In this document: positions 8,719 through 17,420 of the stretch, piece by piece
Position numbering within the stretch: position 1 is the first letter of the stretch
Layout: each line of letters starts with the position of its first letter
Source of the DNA: Rhodospirillales bacterium
Lineage (GTDB): Bacteria; Pseudomonadota; Alphaproteobacteria; TMED109
Length of the DNA stretch: 49,920 nt
Reading direction: 5' to 3'
NCBI GenBank assembly: GCA_009839325.1
Contig: VXPW01000012.1
Span: forward strand, 1 to 49,920
The notes under the pieces: generated by a model
What the model saw: the letters and a program-made list of their open reading frames with translations, nothing else
Told to the model about the DNA's origin: nothing
Databases searched by the model: none
Position numbers and translations under genes: made by a program

Positions 8719-9688
8719 TTCACGCCTGCGTTCCCGGTGGTGCTGCCCCCTTGTCGACGGAACGGATTGGGCGGGGTTCGGCCGGAACCGGGCCAATGTA
8801 CTTGCGTTCCGTCCGGCACAGTGTCCCGCGATGGCGGGCAGGAGTGACGAATATCTCCTTATATTCTCCACGTGTTACGTATTATTCTCTCTAAATTCAT
8901 GATACTGCATTTCAATCCCGATCGCAAGTCCATATATTCGTGTTTCTCGTAGTCGTCAGTTGCAACGGCAGGCGCGCGTGCAGGGGGCACCGCAGGTGTT
9001 TCTGCCCGCTGGAGAGCGCGCGATTGCCGTTGATGCGCCACTGCCGAAGGCCAACCTCAAGGCCACGGGTGCCGGAGTCCGCCATGCAAGGACTGAACGT
9101 GCTCTCCATCGGTGTCGGCGCTCGAAGCTCACGCCCTGTCACAATGCTGTGGGATGGGCCTGCGCCGGCTGCGGGGCGCAACGATTCACAGGCATGGCGG
9201 TTGCCCGGAGCCGGCGCCCGCCCGCCAACGCCCCCGACGAGCACGGGATCAGGCGCACGCCCGCCGCGCGCCGGTGAGCCGAGCACCCGACCGATGACAC
9301 GTCGCCCACTGGTCGACGCCCGCGAGCGCGGGCGGTCCCGATCTCGGGCGACTGTCGCGGTGCCGTAGGCCATGCGGGTCGGCGCCCGCTCCCCGGATCC
9401 CACCCAGGGCGGTCTCGAACACAAGTCACTCTCCGTCCCGAGGGAGGGGCCGTGGGGGTGCCGCCGGGCGGGCACGGAACTTCGGAAACCCGGCCGGACT
9501 GGACCCTCAGCAAGATTCTCGGACGGGCAGCAGGCGCCGGGCACAGGTTCACGGGCAGGTCAATCCATCACGCCCAAATGGTTCATCCGGACCATGGCAG
9601 GTGGACCATTCGCGACCGCTTCACTCCGTATTGCGGACGTTCGCAACTGTCTTGCGCGGCCGCGACGACGACCGGAGCGACTCTTCAG
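8719..9688. other. Intergenic region between divergent regulator and dipeptidase genes
   Basis: No gene is supported. The first ~200 bp (8840-8940) are AT-rich and probably carry the regulator's promoter; the remaining GC-rich 700 bp contain only mutually overlapping frames of arginine/proline-rich composition on both strands, typical of chance ORFs. Confidence 0.55.
8849..8866. promoter_or_regulatory. Perfect inverted repeat GAATAT/ATATTC upstream of the luxR-type gene
   Basis: The arms are perfect with a 6-bp spacer and lie about 130 bp upstream of the chosen GTG. The spacer reads AAGGAG on the minus strand, but no start codon follows at a usable distance, so it is not a ribosome site there. 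A related repeat lies at 7009-7027. Confidence 0.4.
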
Positions 9689-11002
9689 ATGACGCGGCAG
9701 GTCGGCAGCGCGCTGCTGACGACCCGACAGCGGGCGTGCCGGCGGATGCCAGTGCCGTCGATCCCGGTGCTCGTACTGCTGGGAATCGTTTTGGCGGCAA
9801 ATCCCGCGATGGCAACGAGTGAGGCCGACCTGCGGGCGAAGGCGACGGCCGTCCATGCCCGCGTTCTCACGATCGACACCCATATCGACATCCCACCCGA
9901 CTTCGGCACCGCGGCCTACGACATCCTTCGGGCGAAGCTCCCCCGCCAGAAGGTGGATCTGCCCGGCATGGAGCGCGGCGGGCTCGACGCCGCCTTCTTC
10001 GTCGTGTTCGTCCCGCAGCGGGACCGCAATTCCCCCGGCTATGCGCGGGCCGTGGCCGATGCGTTCGTCAAGGTGGCCGCCATCCGGCGCATGACCGACA
10101 CCCAGCATCCCGACCGGATCGGTCTCGCGCTCACGGCCGCCGATGTCCGCCGCCTCCACCGCGAGGGGCGCCGCGTGGCCCTCATGGGCATGGAGAACGG
10201 CTATGCCCTGGGCCGCCATCCCGAACTCCTCGATACCTACTACGAGTACGGCGTCCGCTACCTGGGCCTGCTGCACAACGGCCACAACGACATCGGCGAT
10301 TCGGCAGTGCCCAGCCGGCGCCGAGGCGAGCCACAGGCCGAGCACGGCGGCCTCAGCGCATTCGGGCGCGCCGTGATCGCGCGCGCCAACGCCCTCGGGA
10401 TCATGGTCGACATCTCCCACGCGTCGATGCCCACGGCGCTCGATGCCATCCGGACCTCGCGCGCACCGGTGATCGCATCGCACTCGGCGGTGCGCGGCGT
10501 GCGCGACCATCCGCGCAATCTTTCCGATGAAACCCTGGAGGCCCTTGGCCGGAACGGCGGCATGGTCTCCATCGTCGCCTTCGATTCCTACTTGCGGGCG
10601 GTTCCCGAGGAGAAGCAGGACGCCCTTGCGCGGCTCCGGGCCGAGTTTGGTCTCAACGATGCCCTGGACTGGGAGCGCATGAGCGAGGCAGAGCGGGACG
10701 CCTACGTCGCCGGGCGCGTTCGGCTTGACCGAACGTGGCCCAGGGCGTCGGTCGGCGACCTTGTCGATCACATCGACTATGCCGTCGCCCGCATCGGGAT
10801 TGATCACGTCGGCATCACGTCGGACTTCAACGGCGGCGGTGGCATCGAAGGATGGAACCAGGTCGGGGAGTCCCTGAACGTCACGATCGAGCTCGTGCGC
10901 CGGGGATACCGGGAGGACGAGATCGCGAAGCTCTGGGGCGGCAACCTGCTGCGGGTGATGGAGGCAGTGGAAGCCGTCGCCAGCGGTTCACCGGGCAACT
11001 GA
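9689..11002 (+). CDS. Membrane (renal-type) dipeptidase, peptidase family M19
   Basis: The protein has an N-terminal hydrophobic export signal (about residues 24-41, ending NPAMA) followed by the M19 catalytic fold. Zinc ligands are visible: TIDTHIDIP (H65, D67), the bridging glutamate in GMENGYAL, histidines in ISHAS and IASHSAVRG, and the aspartate in GITSDFNGGGG. Family members hydrolyse dipeptides, often those with D-amino acids or dehydropeptides, at a two-zinc centre; the signal places this one in the periplasm or on the membrane. I choose the ATG at 9689 (437 residues, GGAG about 11 bases upstream). An ATG at 9746 gives a shorter, more typical signal peptide and is a real alternative. 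It is the only plus-strand gene between the regulator and the convergent metalloprotease gene. Confidence 0.92.
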   Translation: MTRQVGSALLTTRQRACRRMPVPSIPVLVLLGIVLAANPAMATSEADLRAKATAVHARVLTIDTHIDIPPDFGTAAYDILRAKLPRQKVDLPGMERGGLDAAFFVVFVPQRDRNSPGYARAVADAFVKVAAIRRMTDTQHPDRIGLALTAADVRRLHREGRRVALMGMENGYALGRHPELLDTYYEYGVRYLGLLHNGHNDIGDSAVPSRRRGEPQAEHGGLSAFGRAVIARANALGIMVDISHASMPTALDAIRTSRAPVIASHSAVRGVRDHPRNLSDETLEALGRNGGMVSIVAFDSYLRAVPEEKQDALARLRAEFGLNDALDWERMSEAERDAYVAGRVRLDRTWPRASVGDLVDHIDYAVARIGIDHVGITSDFNGGGGIEGWNQVGESLNVTIELVRRGYREDEIAKLWGGNLLRVMEAVEAVASGSPGN

Positions 11003-11058
11003 GCGCTTGACCGCTGGCGCCGCCTCGGCCCCGGCACCGTCTTCGGCAGGAATGGGCC

Positions 11059-12522
11059 TCAGCGCCTGCCGCCGAAGCCCGCACTCAGGTCCTCGCGAAC
11101 GAGAACGCCCCCCATGCCCTCATGGGACGGACCGAAGATCGCGCCCGTCACCACGCCCGCATCGCCGCCGGTCTGGACGAACGTGTTGCCGCGCACCGCG
11201 ATCCGGTAGCCCAGCCGCCCGTCGCGCCAGGTCGCACCGCTCCCCGACGGTCCCGGTGCCGCGTTGGCGGGCCAGTGTTCGAGCCCGGTAAGGTCCAACG
11301 AGCCGGACATGGTCAGCAAGTCCACGGCCATCTCGGCGCCACCGGCGACGGTCTCCGCTTCCGGCGTGAGCCCCAGCAGCCGGCCCGTCCAGACGACGCT
11401 GCCCGAGAGCGCGGCGTTGTCACCCAAGTCGACAGGCGGGGTCGGCCCGACCGCCCAGGGCTGCGCCAGCCCGTTCCGGAGCGCCGCCCCGAAAGCGATT
11501 TGCTGGTCTCGGATCTCCAGCTCCCCCCGGACGTGCATGGCGGCGTCGGACCACGGTCCCAGCTCGTCCGCGATGCGCTCGGGCGTCGTTCCCGCCGGAA
11601 GGCGGCCGTACACCGCATGCAGCGCCTCGCGATCGAGGCCATGCAGGATGTGTTCCGACAGCGCGTCGCTGCCGCCGGCCACCATGAGGGTCTCCGGAAA
11701 GCGCCCGGGATCCACGTGATTGCGGCCGAGCAGGTGGATGAGCTCGTGCGCGATGACGCCCAGCCGCTCCACCCCCTCGGTCTCCGAGGGGTCCACCCAG
11801 ATCCGGCCTGCGACGATCTCAAGAAGCCAAGGGACCTCCGGGTCGCCCGTCGGCACGACCCCGTATCGCGGCTCCGCGAGTCCAATGTCCGCGTCGCCCG
11901 GCGGTACGGCTTCGGCGGGCCAACTGGCTTGCGGTGCGAAGGTGATCAGGATGATCCCGTCCGCAAGGGCCGGCGTGCCGGCAGCGATGGGGTCGGGGTT
12001 GAACCCCAGCTGCCACGCGGGAGGCAAGGCCGCGTTGATCGCCTGTACCACGCGGACCGTTTCGTCGATCAACTCCGCGGGCGTGCCGGCCGCGACATGG
12101 ACGGTTGGCGGCGTGGCGGCGAAGCGGACAACGAGACCCCCGGGGAGGAGCTGCACATCCGCGCCGTCTCCGTCATCCGGGGCGCCGCCCGCAGCGCCGT
12201 CCGCCTGCAGGTAGGCGATCAGTTCCGCCGCGCCCACCCCGTCGCGGACCGTCCCGTGCGACACGCTCGCATCGCCGTGGACGGCCACAACGGGCAGGGC
12301 CCCGGCCGGCGCGGCAACGTCCGCTCCCGCATGCAACTGACCGTCGAGGTTGATCAACGGAGCCTGATGCGCAAACAGGGCCGTTTGCAGCGGCAGCCCG
12401 GCAGCCTCCCTGACGACTGGCAGGGCGCTCTCGCCGCCGCATGCCATCAACGATGCCGTGAGGCCGGTCAGGAACCATCCCGACACCACCTGCACCGCCG
12501 GCCTTCCGTACCCCCTCACCAT
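11059..12522 (-). CDS. Metzincin-like zinc metalloprotease lipoprotein with a TbpB-like C-terminal barrel
   Basis: This 487-residue protein starts at the ATG at 12522 just after GGAGGGG. It has a lipoprotein signal ending in the lipobox LMAC (Cys28). Mid-protein is a full metzincin zinc motif, HELIHLLGRNH (H259, E260, H263, H269), followed by ETLM as a plausible Met-turn and LDREALHAVYG, as in matrixin-type proteases. The last ~110 residues change character: GLTPEAETVAGGAEMAVDL, LSGSLDLTGLEHW, GLSYR-like strands and the ending GAIFGPSHEGMGGVL. That ending matches the 'G-FFGP-EE-GG' tail of transferrin-binding-protein-like beta barrels found in surface lipoproteins. I infer an outer-membrane lipoprotein carrying a zinc protease, perhaps surface exposed. 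This combination is unusual as far as I know. The gene is convergent with the dipeptidase gene. Confidence 0.8.
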   Translation of the reverse strand: MVRGYGRPAVQVVSGWFLTGLTASLMACGGESALPVVREAAGLPLQTALFAHQAPLINLDGQLHAGADVAAPAGALPVVAVHGDASVSHGTVRDGVGAAELIAYLQADGAAGGAPDDGDGADVQLLPGGLVVRFAATPPTVHVAAGTPAELIDETVRVVQAINAALPPAWQLGFNPDPIAAGTPALADGIILITFAPQASWPAEAVPPGDADIGLAEPRYGVVPTGDPEVPWLLEIVAGRIWVDPSETEGVERLGVIAHELIHLLGRNHVDPGRFPETLMVAGGSDALSEHILHGLDREALHAVYGRLPAGTTPERIADELGPWSDAAMHVRGELEIRDQQIAFGAALRNGLAQPWAVGPTPPVDLGDNAALSGSVVWTGRLLGLTPEAETVAGGAEMAVDLLTMSGSLDLTGLEHWPANAAPGPSGSGATWRDGRLGYRIAVRGNTFVQTGGDAGVVTGAIFGPSHEGMGGVLVREDLSAGFGGRR

Positions 12523-12877
12523 TCCCGCCCCTCCCAACGCCTGCACGCCGGTCCAGCTCCGGCGGGTTTTACGCGACCCTGAGTGTGCACTGCTGCCGGA
12601 CGCCCCGGGGTCGCTGAGAGCGCGCTCCGCACCGGCGAGACCGGCGCGACCACCCGGGTTGGCGGGAGGACGCTACGCCGTCCGAGCACGAACGGGGTAT
12701 CAGCGGTCCGGGCGCGTGCGAATGCCATTTCGCCAACGTCGTCAAACGCCGTGCATCCTTTCTCGAACTTTGATCGAGCGGGTTTCCGTAGAGGTCTTCC
12801 GCGATCATCGCGGCAAGCATGTCAGGAGAATTGCTTCGGACCTGCAGACCCGATTGCCCGACATCCCTGGAAGGGAA
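12523..12877. other. Intergenic region, no gene seen
   Basis: Lies between two minus-strand genes. An 83-codon minus frame (12569-12820) has no ribosome site or recognisable similarity. I see no palindrome beyond short GC-rich stems. Confidence 0.5.
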
Positions 12878-13921
12878 TCAGTTTGCGTGCTCCGCAGCCA
12901 GGAAACGTTCAATGATCCCGACGACTTCAGCAGGATGGGTGTAGTGGGGAAAGTGACCGGCCTGGGCGATGGTTCGCACGTCCGCCGGCCCCCCGAAGGA
13001 AGCGGCATAGCTCTCGGACACATCGAGCGACTGAAGATCGTAGCCGCCATGCACAATCAGAACAGGGCCGCTGTACGACGCCAGGCTGGGCCGCCAGTCA
13101 TGGCTCCTTCCCATGCCGAAGTACTGGGCACGCACGTGCCACACACCCATTTCCACGGCGAACCCGCGGGGCACGGGGCCTGCCGCCTTCTCGAAGAACG
13201 GCAGGAAGGCGCCATCAATGGCCCGCAGTTCCGACGTGCTCCTCTCGAACACCGAGCCCACGTCCAGGTGCTCCGCCAGCCACGCATCGTAGGCCTGGCG
13301 GTCGCTCTTGGGCAGTCGCTCGCGGACAGTGTCGAACAGGGTGCCTTCGGGGGAAGGGAACTCGAGCAGGTTCGCGGGCGCGATCAGAATGAGCCTCTCG
13401 ACGCGGTCGGGGAACTCCGCTGCATATAGGGAAGCGAGCAGGGCGCCGTACGAGTGGCCGACGAGAAACATCCGCTCGTCGCCCAGAATGCGCCGGATGC
13501 GTTCGATGTCGGCGACTTGCTGGGCGATACCCAGCGCGCCCACGAGTGCTTGCACGTTCCTGAACATGCTCGACGAGACAGCGCCCTGGAAGGGCCGGGA
13601 CGACTGGCCCGTACCTCGCTGATCGTAGTAGTGCACGCGATAGCCGCTGAGGTCGAGACCCGGTACGGCGGTCGTCGCGGGGATGCCCGGTCCGCCATGA
13701 ACGTAGAGCAAGTTGCGGCCCGTGCCGCTTGCAAAATGGTGCAGTGAGACGTCCGTGCTCACGTGCCAGGCACCGTCAGCACTGTGGCTGATCGGATTGA
13801 GGTCAAGCTCGGCGCCTTCGCCGGGCGAGTACATGGGATGGCTCGTGATCCAGAACCAGAAGATGACACCGCCGGCGCCGGCAACCAGCACGAATGCTGC
13901 GATCCACTTGATTGCTCTCAT
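12878..13921 (-). CDS. Membrane-anchored alpha/beta hydrolase (proline iminopeptidase-like)
   Basis: A 347-residue alpha/beta-hydrolase. An N-terminal transmembrane helix (about residues 5-25) anchors it to the inner membrane, facing the periplasm. Recognisable elements come in order: the oxyanion segment HGGPG, DQRGTGQS, the nucleophile elbow GHSYGA (Ser), HGGYDLQSLD (Asp) and AGHFPHYTHP (His). HGGPG with DQRG is characteristic of the prolyl iminopeptidase / tripeptidyl aminopeptidase branch (S33), which removes N-terminal proline or other residues. A C-C hydrolase or esterase role is possible. The ATG at 13921 is preferred over an in-frame TTG two codons upstream because GAGG lies about 9 bases before it. 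With the M19 dipeptidase and the metalloprotease this makes three hydrolases in a row, but they are not one operon. Confidence 0.88.
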   Translation of the reverse strand: MRAIKWIAAFVLVAGAGGVIFWFWITSHPMYSPGEGAELDLNPISHSADGAWHVSTDVSLHHFASGTGRNLLYVHGGPGIPATTAVPGLDLSGYRVHYYDQRGTGQSSRPFQGAVSSSMFRNVQALVGALGIAQQVADIERIRRILGDERMFLVGHSYGALLASLYAAEFPDRVERLILIAPANLLEFPSPEGTLFDTVRERLPKSDRQAYDAWLAEHLDVGSVFERSTSELRAIDGAFLPFFEKAAGPVPRGFAVEMGVWHVRAQYFGMGRSHDWRPSLASYSGPVLIVHGGYDLQSLDVSESYAASFGGPADVRTIAQAGHFPHYTHPAEVVGIIERFLAAEHAN

Positions 13922-14271
13922 TGGCAAGGTCCTCGGTTAGCGTCCGTTGCAGTCTGCGTGTCGGATTGGTCTTGGATCGATGAGGTTGCGCGCTCGGAGG
14001 CACTGCCGCCGCTCATGAAATCCAGCGGCGCGAATCCGCTCATACGGATGTACCCGGCAAAGATCTTCACGCTGGGCGACCCTGTCGTTGTTCGTCACAT
14101 CCATTCGCATCAAGGCGATACGAAGCTCCCGATCTCCGCGACGCCCCGTCGGGGCGCCAGCTGGGCAGGTATGCGAATTCGGTCTCCCACATCCCGGGCT
14201 TCAACTCGGGAGTTCTTGCATACCGACCCCCTAACCGCGCAAACTTGCGGCGGAGCCGGGCGACCGAGCCC
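13922..14271. other. Intergenic region with one hairpin
   Basis: Separates the hydrolase gene from the first kinase-regulator gene (both minus strand). It holds the hairpin at 14142-14156 and probably the hydrolase promoter. No gene is supported. Confidence 0.5.
14142..14156. terminator. Hairpin downstream of the first kinase-regulator gene
   Basis: CGCCCC, GTC and GGGGCG form a compact stem about 115 bp past the stop of the gene at 14272. It lacks a T-run; a terminator role is possible. Confidence 0.3.
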
Positions 14272-16542
14272 TCAGGCGTCATCCGCCCGGGCCATGCGGT
14301 AGCCGACGCGCCGCTCGGTGACGATGTAGGACGGCTGGCTGGCGTCGTCGCCGAGCTTCCTGCGGAGCCGCTTGACGTAGGCGCGCACGAGCTTTGCGTT
14401 GGCGTAGGCGCGCCCTGCCCATACCTGCCGCAGCAGCGACGGATAGGTCAAAGCGCGCCCTCCGGCGAGCGAGAGCACGCGGAGCAGTTCGTACTCGGTC
14501 GCCGTCAGCTGCACGACAACGTCGCCGAGCGTCACCCGCCTGTGTGCGTAGTCGATCACCAGTTCACCCAGCACGAACGGCCCCGGCTCGGCCCGGCGGC
14601 GGAGAACCGCGCCGATCCGCGCGGTGAACTCGATCGCCGAGAAGGGCTTGACAACGTAGTCCTCGGCGCCCGCCTTCAGCGCCCGCGCAATGGTCTCGTC
14701 GCGGCCGTAGCCGGACATGAAGATGACCGGAAGGTCTGCCAGCCCGGGTACAGCCTCCATCAGTTCGATGCCGTCGGTTCCTGGCAGGACCAGATCGAGG
14801 AGGACCAGGGCGGGCCTCTCCGTCTCGACGAGATGCCGCAGGTCGCGGTGGTCGGTTGCGATCAGCGGCACATAATCCGCCTCGTGGAGGGCGTCCCGCA
14901 CGAAACTCAGCATCTGCGGATCGTCTTCCAGGACCAGGATGCGTGGCTTTTCCCCGGTTCCCTCCGATGACACGTGCCGGTCCATTGCCTTGCCGGCTCG
15001 GCCGGCGCCTTCCCCGGCCAGGGGTACGGTGAAGATGAACTGCGCCCCCCGGCCCGGCCCGGCGCTTTCGGCCCGGATGTGTCCGCCGTGGGCCTCCACC
15101 AGCCCCTTGCAGATGGCGAGCCCCAGTCCGCTCCTGACGCTGCGCGCACCGCTACCGGTGTCGCCGAGCTTGCGGAACAGCCGCGCTAGTTGCTCCGTAG
15201 TCATGCCTTGGCCCGCGTCCGCGACGGTGATCGCGACGTGCGGGCCATCACGCTCGGCCGTGAGCCGGATCGGGCTGGTCTCGGGGGAATGCCGGGCGGC
15301 GTTGGCGAGCAGGTTGTTCAGCACCTGCACGATGCGCCCTCGGTCCGCCATCACGGTTGGAAGGCCCGCCGGTAGGTCGATCACGACCGAGTGCCGGTAG
15401 CCGACGGACAGGAAGGCGGCCCGCCCCTCCTCAATCAGCTCGCCCACCTCAGTGGGAGCGATCGCGACCGAGAGCATGCCGGTGCCGATCTGCCCGGCGT
15501 CGAGCAGGTCGGTGATCAACGCGCTCATGCGGTCGGCCTGCTCGTCGATGATTCGGTAGAACTGCCGCGTTTCCACCGGCGCGATGCCCTGTGCGGAACC
15601 CAGCAGCGTCGTGGTCAGGCCCTTGATGGCCGCGAGCGGCGTGCGCAGCTCGTGACTGACCATGCCCAGGAATTCCGTGCGCATCCGGTCCAGCGCCGCG
15701 AGCGGCGCGAGGTCCTGCACGGTGACCACCACGGAGTCGACCGCGCCGTCCTCCTGGCGCATCGGGGTTGTGCTGACGAGCGTCGTGATGCTGCGGTGGC
15801 CGGGCGTCGAAAGCACGACCTCCTCGGCGTGCCGCTTCCCTGCACGGCGTAGCGCCCGTGCGAGCGACGGGCGGTCGAGCGCCAGCTCGTGGCCGTCGGC
15901 GACCCGGCACGTCATCCCCTCAAGCGGGTGCTCGCCCGGGCAAGAGTCGCAGAGGCCCTCCAACATTCGCCTCGCCTCGCGGTTGAGCAAGACTGGCCGG
16001 CCAGTCCGTACATCGAACGCTACGACACCGATCGGCGACGTCTCGACCAGGGCCTCGAGGTCGGCGCGGGCGCGCTGCTCGGCCCGATAGGTACGGGCGT
16101 TGACGATGGCGGCGGCCGCCTGCGCGGCGACCGGCGCCAGGATCTCCTCGTCCGCATCGGTGAATTCGGCGCCGCCAGCCTTGCCACCGAAGAAGAGGTT
16201 CCCCACCCGGGCACCGAGATGATGCATCGGGATGCTCATGCAGACCCGGGACGGCACGATGTCCACTGTCACGCCGAATGCAAGCGCGATGTCCGCAAAG
16301 TCTGCGACCCGGAACGGCCCCGGGAGGCTACGGAGCTGCTTGAAGAGCCGTGGCGCATCGGGGCACTCCTCCAGCCGGCGGCGCTCGTCCTCGCTGAGGC
16401 CCGAAGTGACAAAGCCTTCGGGCGTCCCCTGCTCATCGATGGTTGTGATCCAGCCGTAGCGCGCACCCGTAACCGCGCGGGCTTCCTCGACCGCTTCGCG
16501 GAGAACGGTGTCAAAGTCGAGGCTTGCGCTGATCCGCAGCAA
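14272..16542 (-). CDS. Single-chain two-component system: GAF-PAS histidine kinase, receiver and OmpR-type DNA-binding domain
   Basis: All parts of a two-component system are in one 756-residue chain. Domains in order: GAF (about 5-150); PAS-like (165-285); HisKA with the phospho-acceptor His297 in MVSHELRTPL; HATPase_c with N-box NNLLANAARHSP, G1 DAGQG and G2 GLGLAI; receiver (533-648) with acidic ED/D pair (540-541), phospho-acceptor Asp583 and Lys632; and an OmpR/PhoB winged helix (655-750) with TATEYELLRVL and VKRLRRKL...ERRVGYRM. There are no membrane segments, so it is cytoplasmic. The start is uncertain: the listed position is a TTG, and similarity to the paralogue at 17421-19766 continues ~25 codons upstream, but no ATG or GTG lies in that frame before a stop near 16690. 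An ATG after AGGAG (about 16670) is in another frame, which suggests a frameshift or an altered N-terminus. Confidence 0.88.
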   Translation of the reverse strand: MLRISASLDFDTVLREAVEEARAVTGARYGWITTIDEQGTPEGFVTSGLSEDERRRLEECPDAPRLFKQLRSLPGPFRVADFADIALAFGVTVDIVPSRVCMSIPMHHLGARVGNLFFGGKAGGAEFTDADEEILAPVAAQAAAAIVNARTYRAEQRARADLEALVETSPIGVVAFDVRTGRPVLLNREARRMLEGLCDSCPGEHPLEGMTCRVADGHELALDRPSLARALRRAGKRHAEEVVLSTPGHRSITTLVSTTPMRQEDGAVDSVVVTVQDLAPLAALDRMRTEFLGMVSHELRTPLAAIKGLTTTLLGSAQGIAPVETRQFYRIIDEQADRMSALITDLLDAGQIGTGMLSVAIAPTEVGELIEEGRAAFLSVGYRHSVVIDLPAGLPTVMADRGRIVQVLNNLLANAARHSPETSPIRLTAERDGPHVAITVADAGQGMTTEQLARLFRKLGDTGSGARSVRSGLGLAICKGLVEAHGGHIRAESAGPGRGAQFIFTVPLAGEGAGRAGKAMDRHVSSEGTGEKPRILVLEDDPQMLSFVRDALHEADYVPLIATDHRDLRHLVETERPALVLLDLVLPGTDGIELMEAVPGLADLPVIFMSGYGRDETIARALKAGAEDYVVKPFSAIEFTARIGAVLRRRAEPGPFVLGELVIDYAHRRVTLGDVVVQLTATEYELLRVLSLAGGRALTYPSLLRQVWAGRAYANAKLVRAYVKRLRRKLGDDASQPSYIVTERRVGYRMARADDA

Positions 16543-17420
16543 CGCCCCGCTCAGGATGGTGAGCCCGGTCTCGTCGGATATCCGGGCTGCGGCCGTCGGG
16601 TCGCCAAGGGTAATCGTCGGCTGGTCCTCGGCACTGGCCGCCGGGCTGGTCGCTGACGCGGGACATTCTCCTATTTTCGCCTATACAACGATGATTTTGG
16701 CTGCATGTTCGCATATTTGTCCATGGGATCGCAACTTGTCGACGGACAGGCGGCGCACTTGCGCACTGATCGTCGTCTGTCGCCCGGTGTCGTCGCAGTT
16801 GATGTTCCCAAGGCCCCGGGCGGAGACCACCGGCCGCCGGTCGGGCAGGCCCCTGCCCGCCCTTCGGGATCCCGCAGCCGGCGCACTGGGGAGCGGTAGC
16901 GGGCAGCGTCCAACCCCCTTCGATCCCGAACTCTTTTCGTTGTTTCCGGGCCGGGCTCCGTGAGCACGAGCACCGGAAGCCCGGACTGGCGCACGCTGGC
17001 AGCTGCAGGCTGGCCTGCGCCGGGCAGGCCGAGACTGGAAACCGCGCGGATGCACCGACCGTGTCGGTCGGGCTCCGGTCGGCGGGAAGGATCACTAGGG
17101 CGGGCGGCTCATCGACTTGGGTCGCACAAGGCGGGCGCGCGGCCTCGTTCCCAGGGTGTACCGAAAATTCGTACTTTGTTTGCACAAAGTAGCCATTAGT
17201 TCACAATACTATGATGGTAGTACCCAGATCGGTGCACGGTCCGGGTCCTGACTTGCTGACTGCCTGAGGACCGAGGCCTCATATCTGAGATCCGCACCGG
17301 GGAGGGTTGACGCGGTCGTGGATCCCGGGACCCCGCCGGGTTGAACCTATGGCGAGGTCTTCGAGCGGATGGCGGCAGGCGCTAGCTCACAGGCCGGATC
17401 CCTGGCCAGCCATCGACCAC
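16543..17420. other. Region between the two kinase-regulator genes
   Basis: The 3' ~120 bp (16543-16670) still encode, on the minus strand, the N-terminal extension of the downstream kinase, in frame but without a start codon. The rest holds no supported gene; a 224-codon minus frame across it has Arg/Pro/Cys-rich composition typical of chance. An AT-rich patch at 17160-17220 carries an inverted repeat and is the likeliest promoter. Confidence 0.5.
17172..17191. promoter_or_regulatory. Inverted repeat in the AT-rich patch between the two kinase-regulator genes
   Basis: TACTTTG (17172-17178), a spacer TTTGCA, and CAAAGTA (17185-17191) form perfect 7-bp arms. It lies in the likely promoter area of the downstream kinase-regulator gene, about 500 bp upstream of its recognisable coding sequence. 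Confidence 0.35.

Noticed and set aside
8855-8860. AAGGAG as a ribosome site for the luxR-type gene
   Set aside because: No start codon lies at a usable distance; it sits inside an inverted repeat.
8912-9552. Two overlapping minus-strand frames of 137 and 210 codons
   Set aside because: Both are Arg/Pro/Gly-rich, overlap in different frames and have no ribosome site or motif.
11122-12582. 486-codon plus-strand frame
   Set aside because: It lies opposite the metalloprotease gene, whose strand has a ribosome site, lipobox and zinc motif; the plus frame has Arg/Pro-rich composition only.
16511-17185. 224-codon minus-strand frame upstream of the first kinase
   Set aside because: Composition is unnatural, no known motif, and it runs out of frame into the kinase N-terminus.
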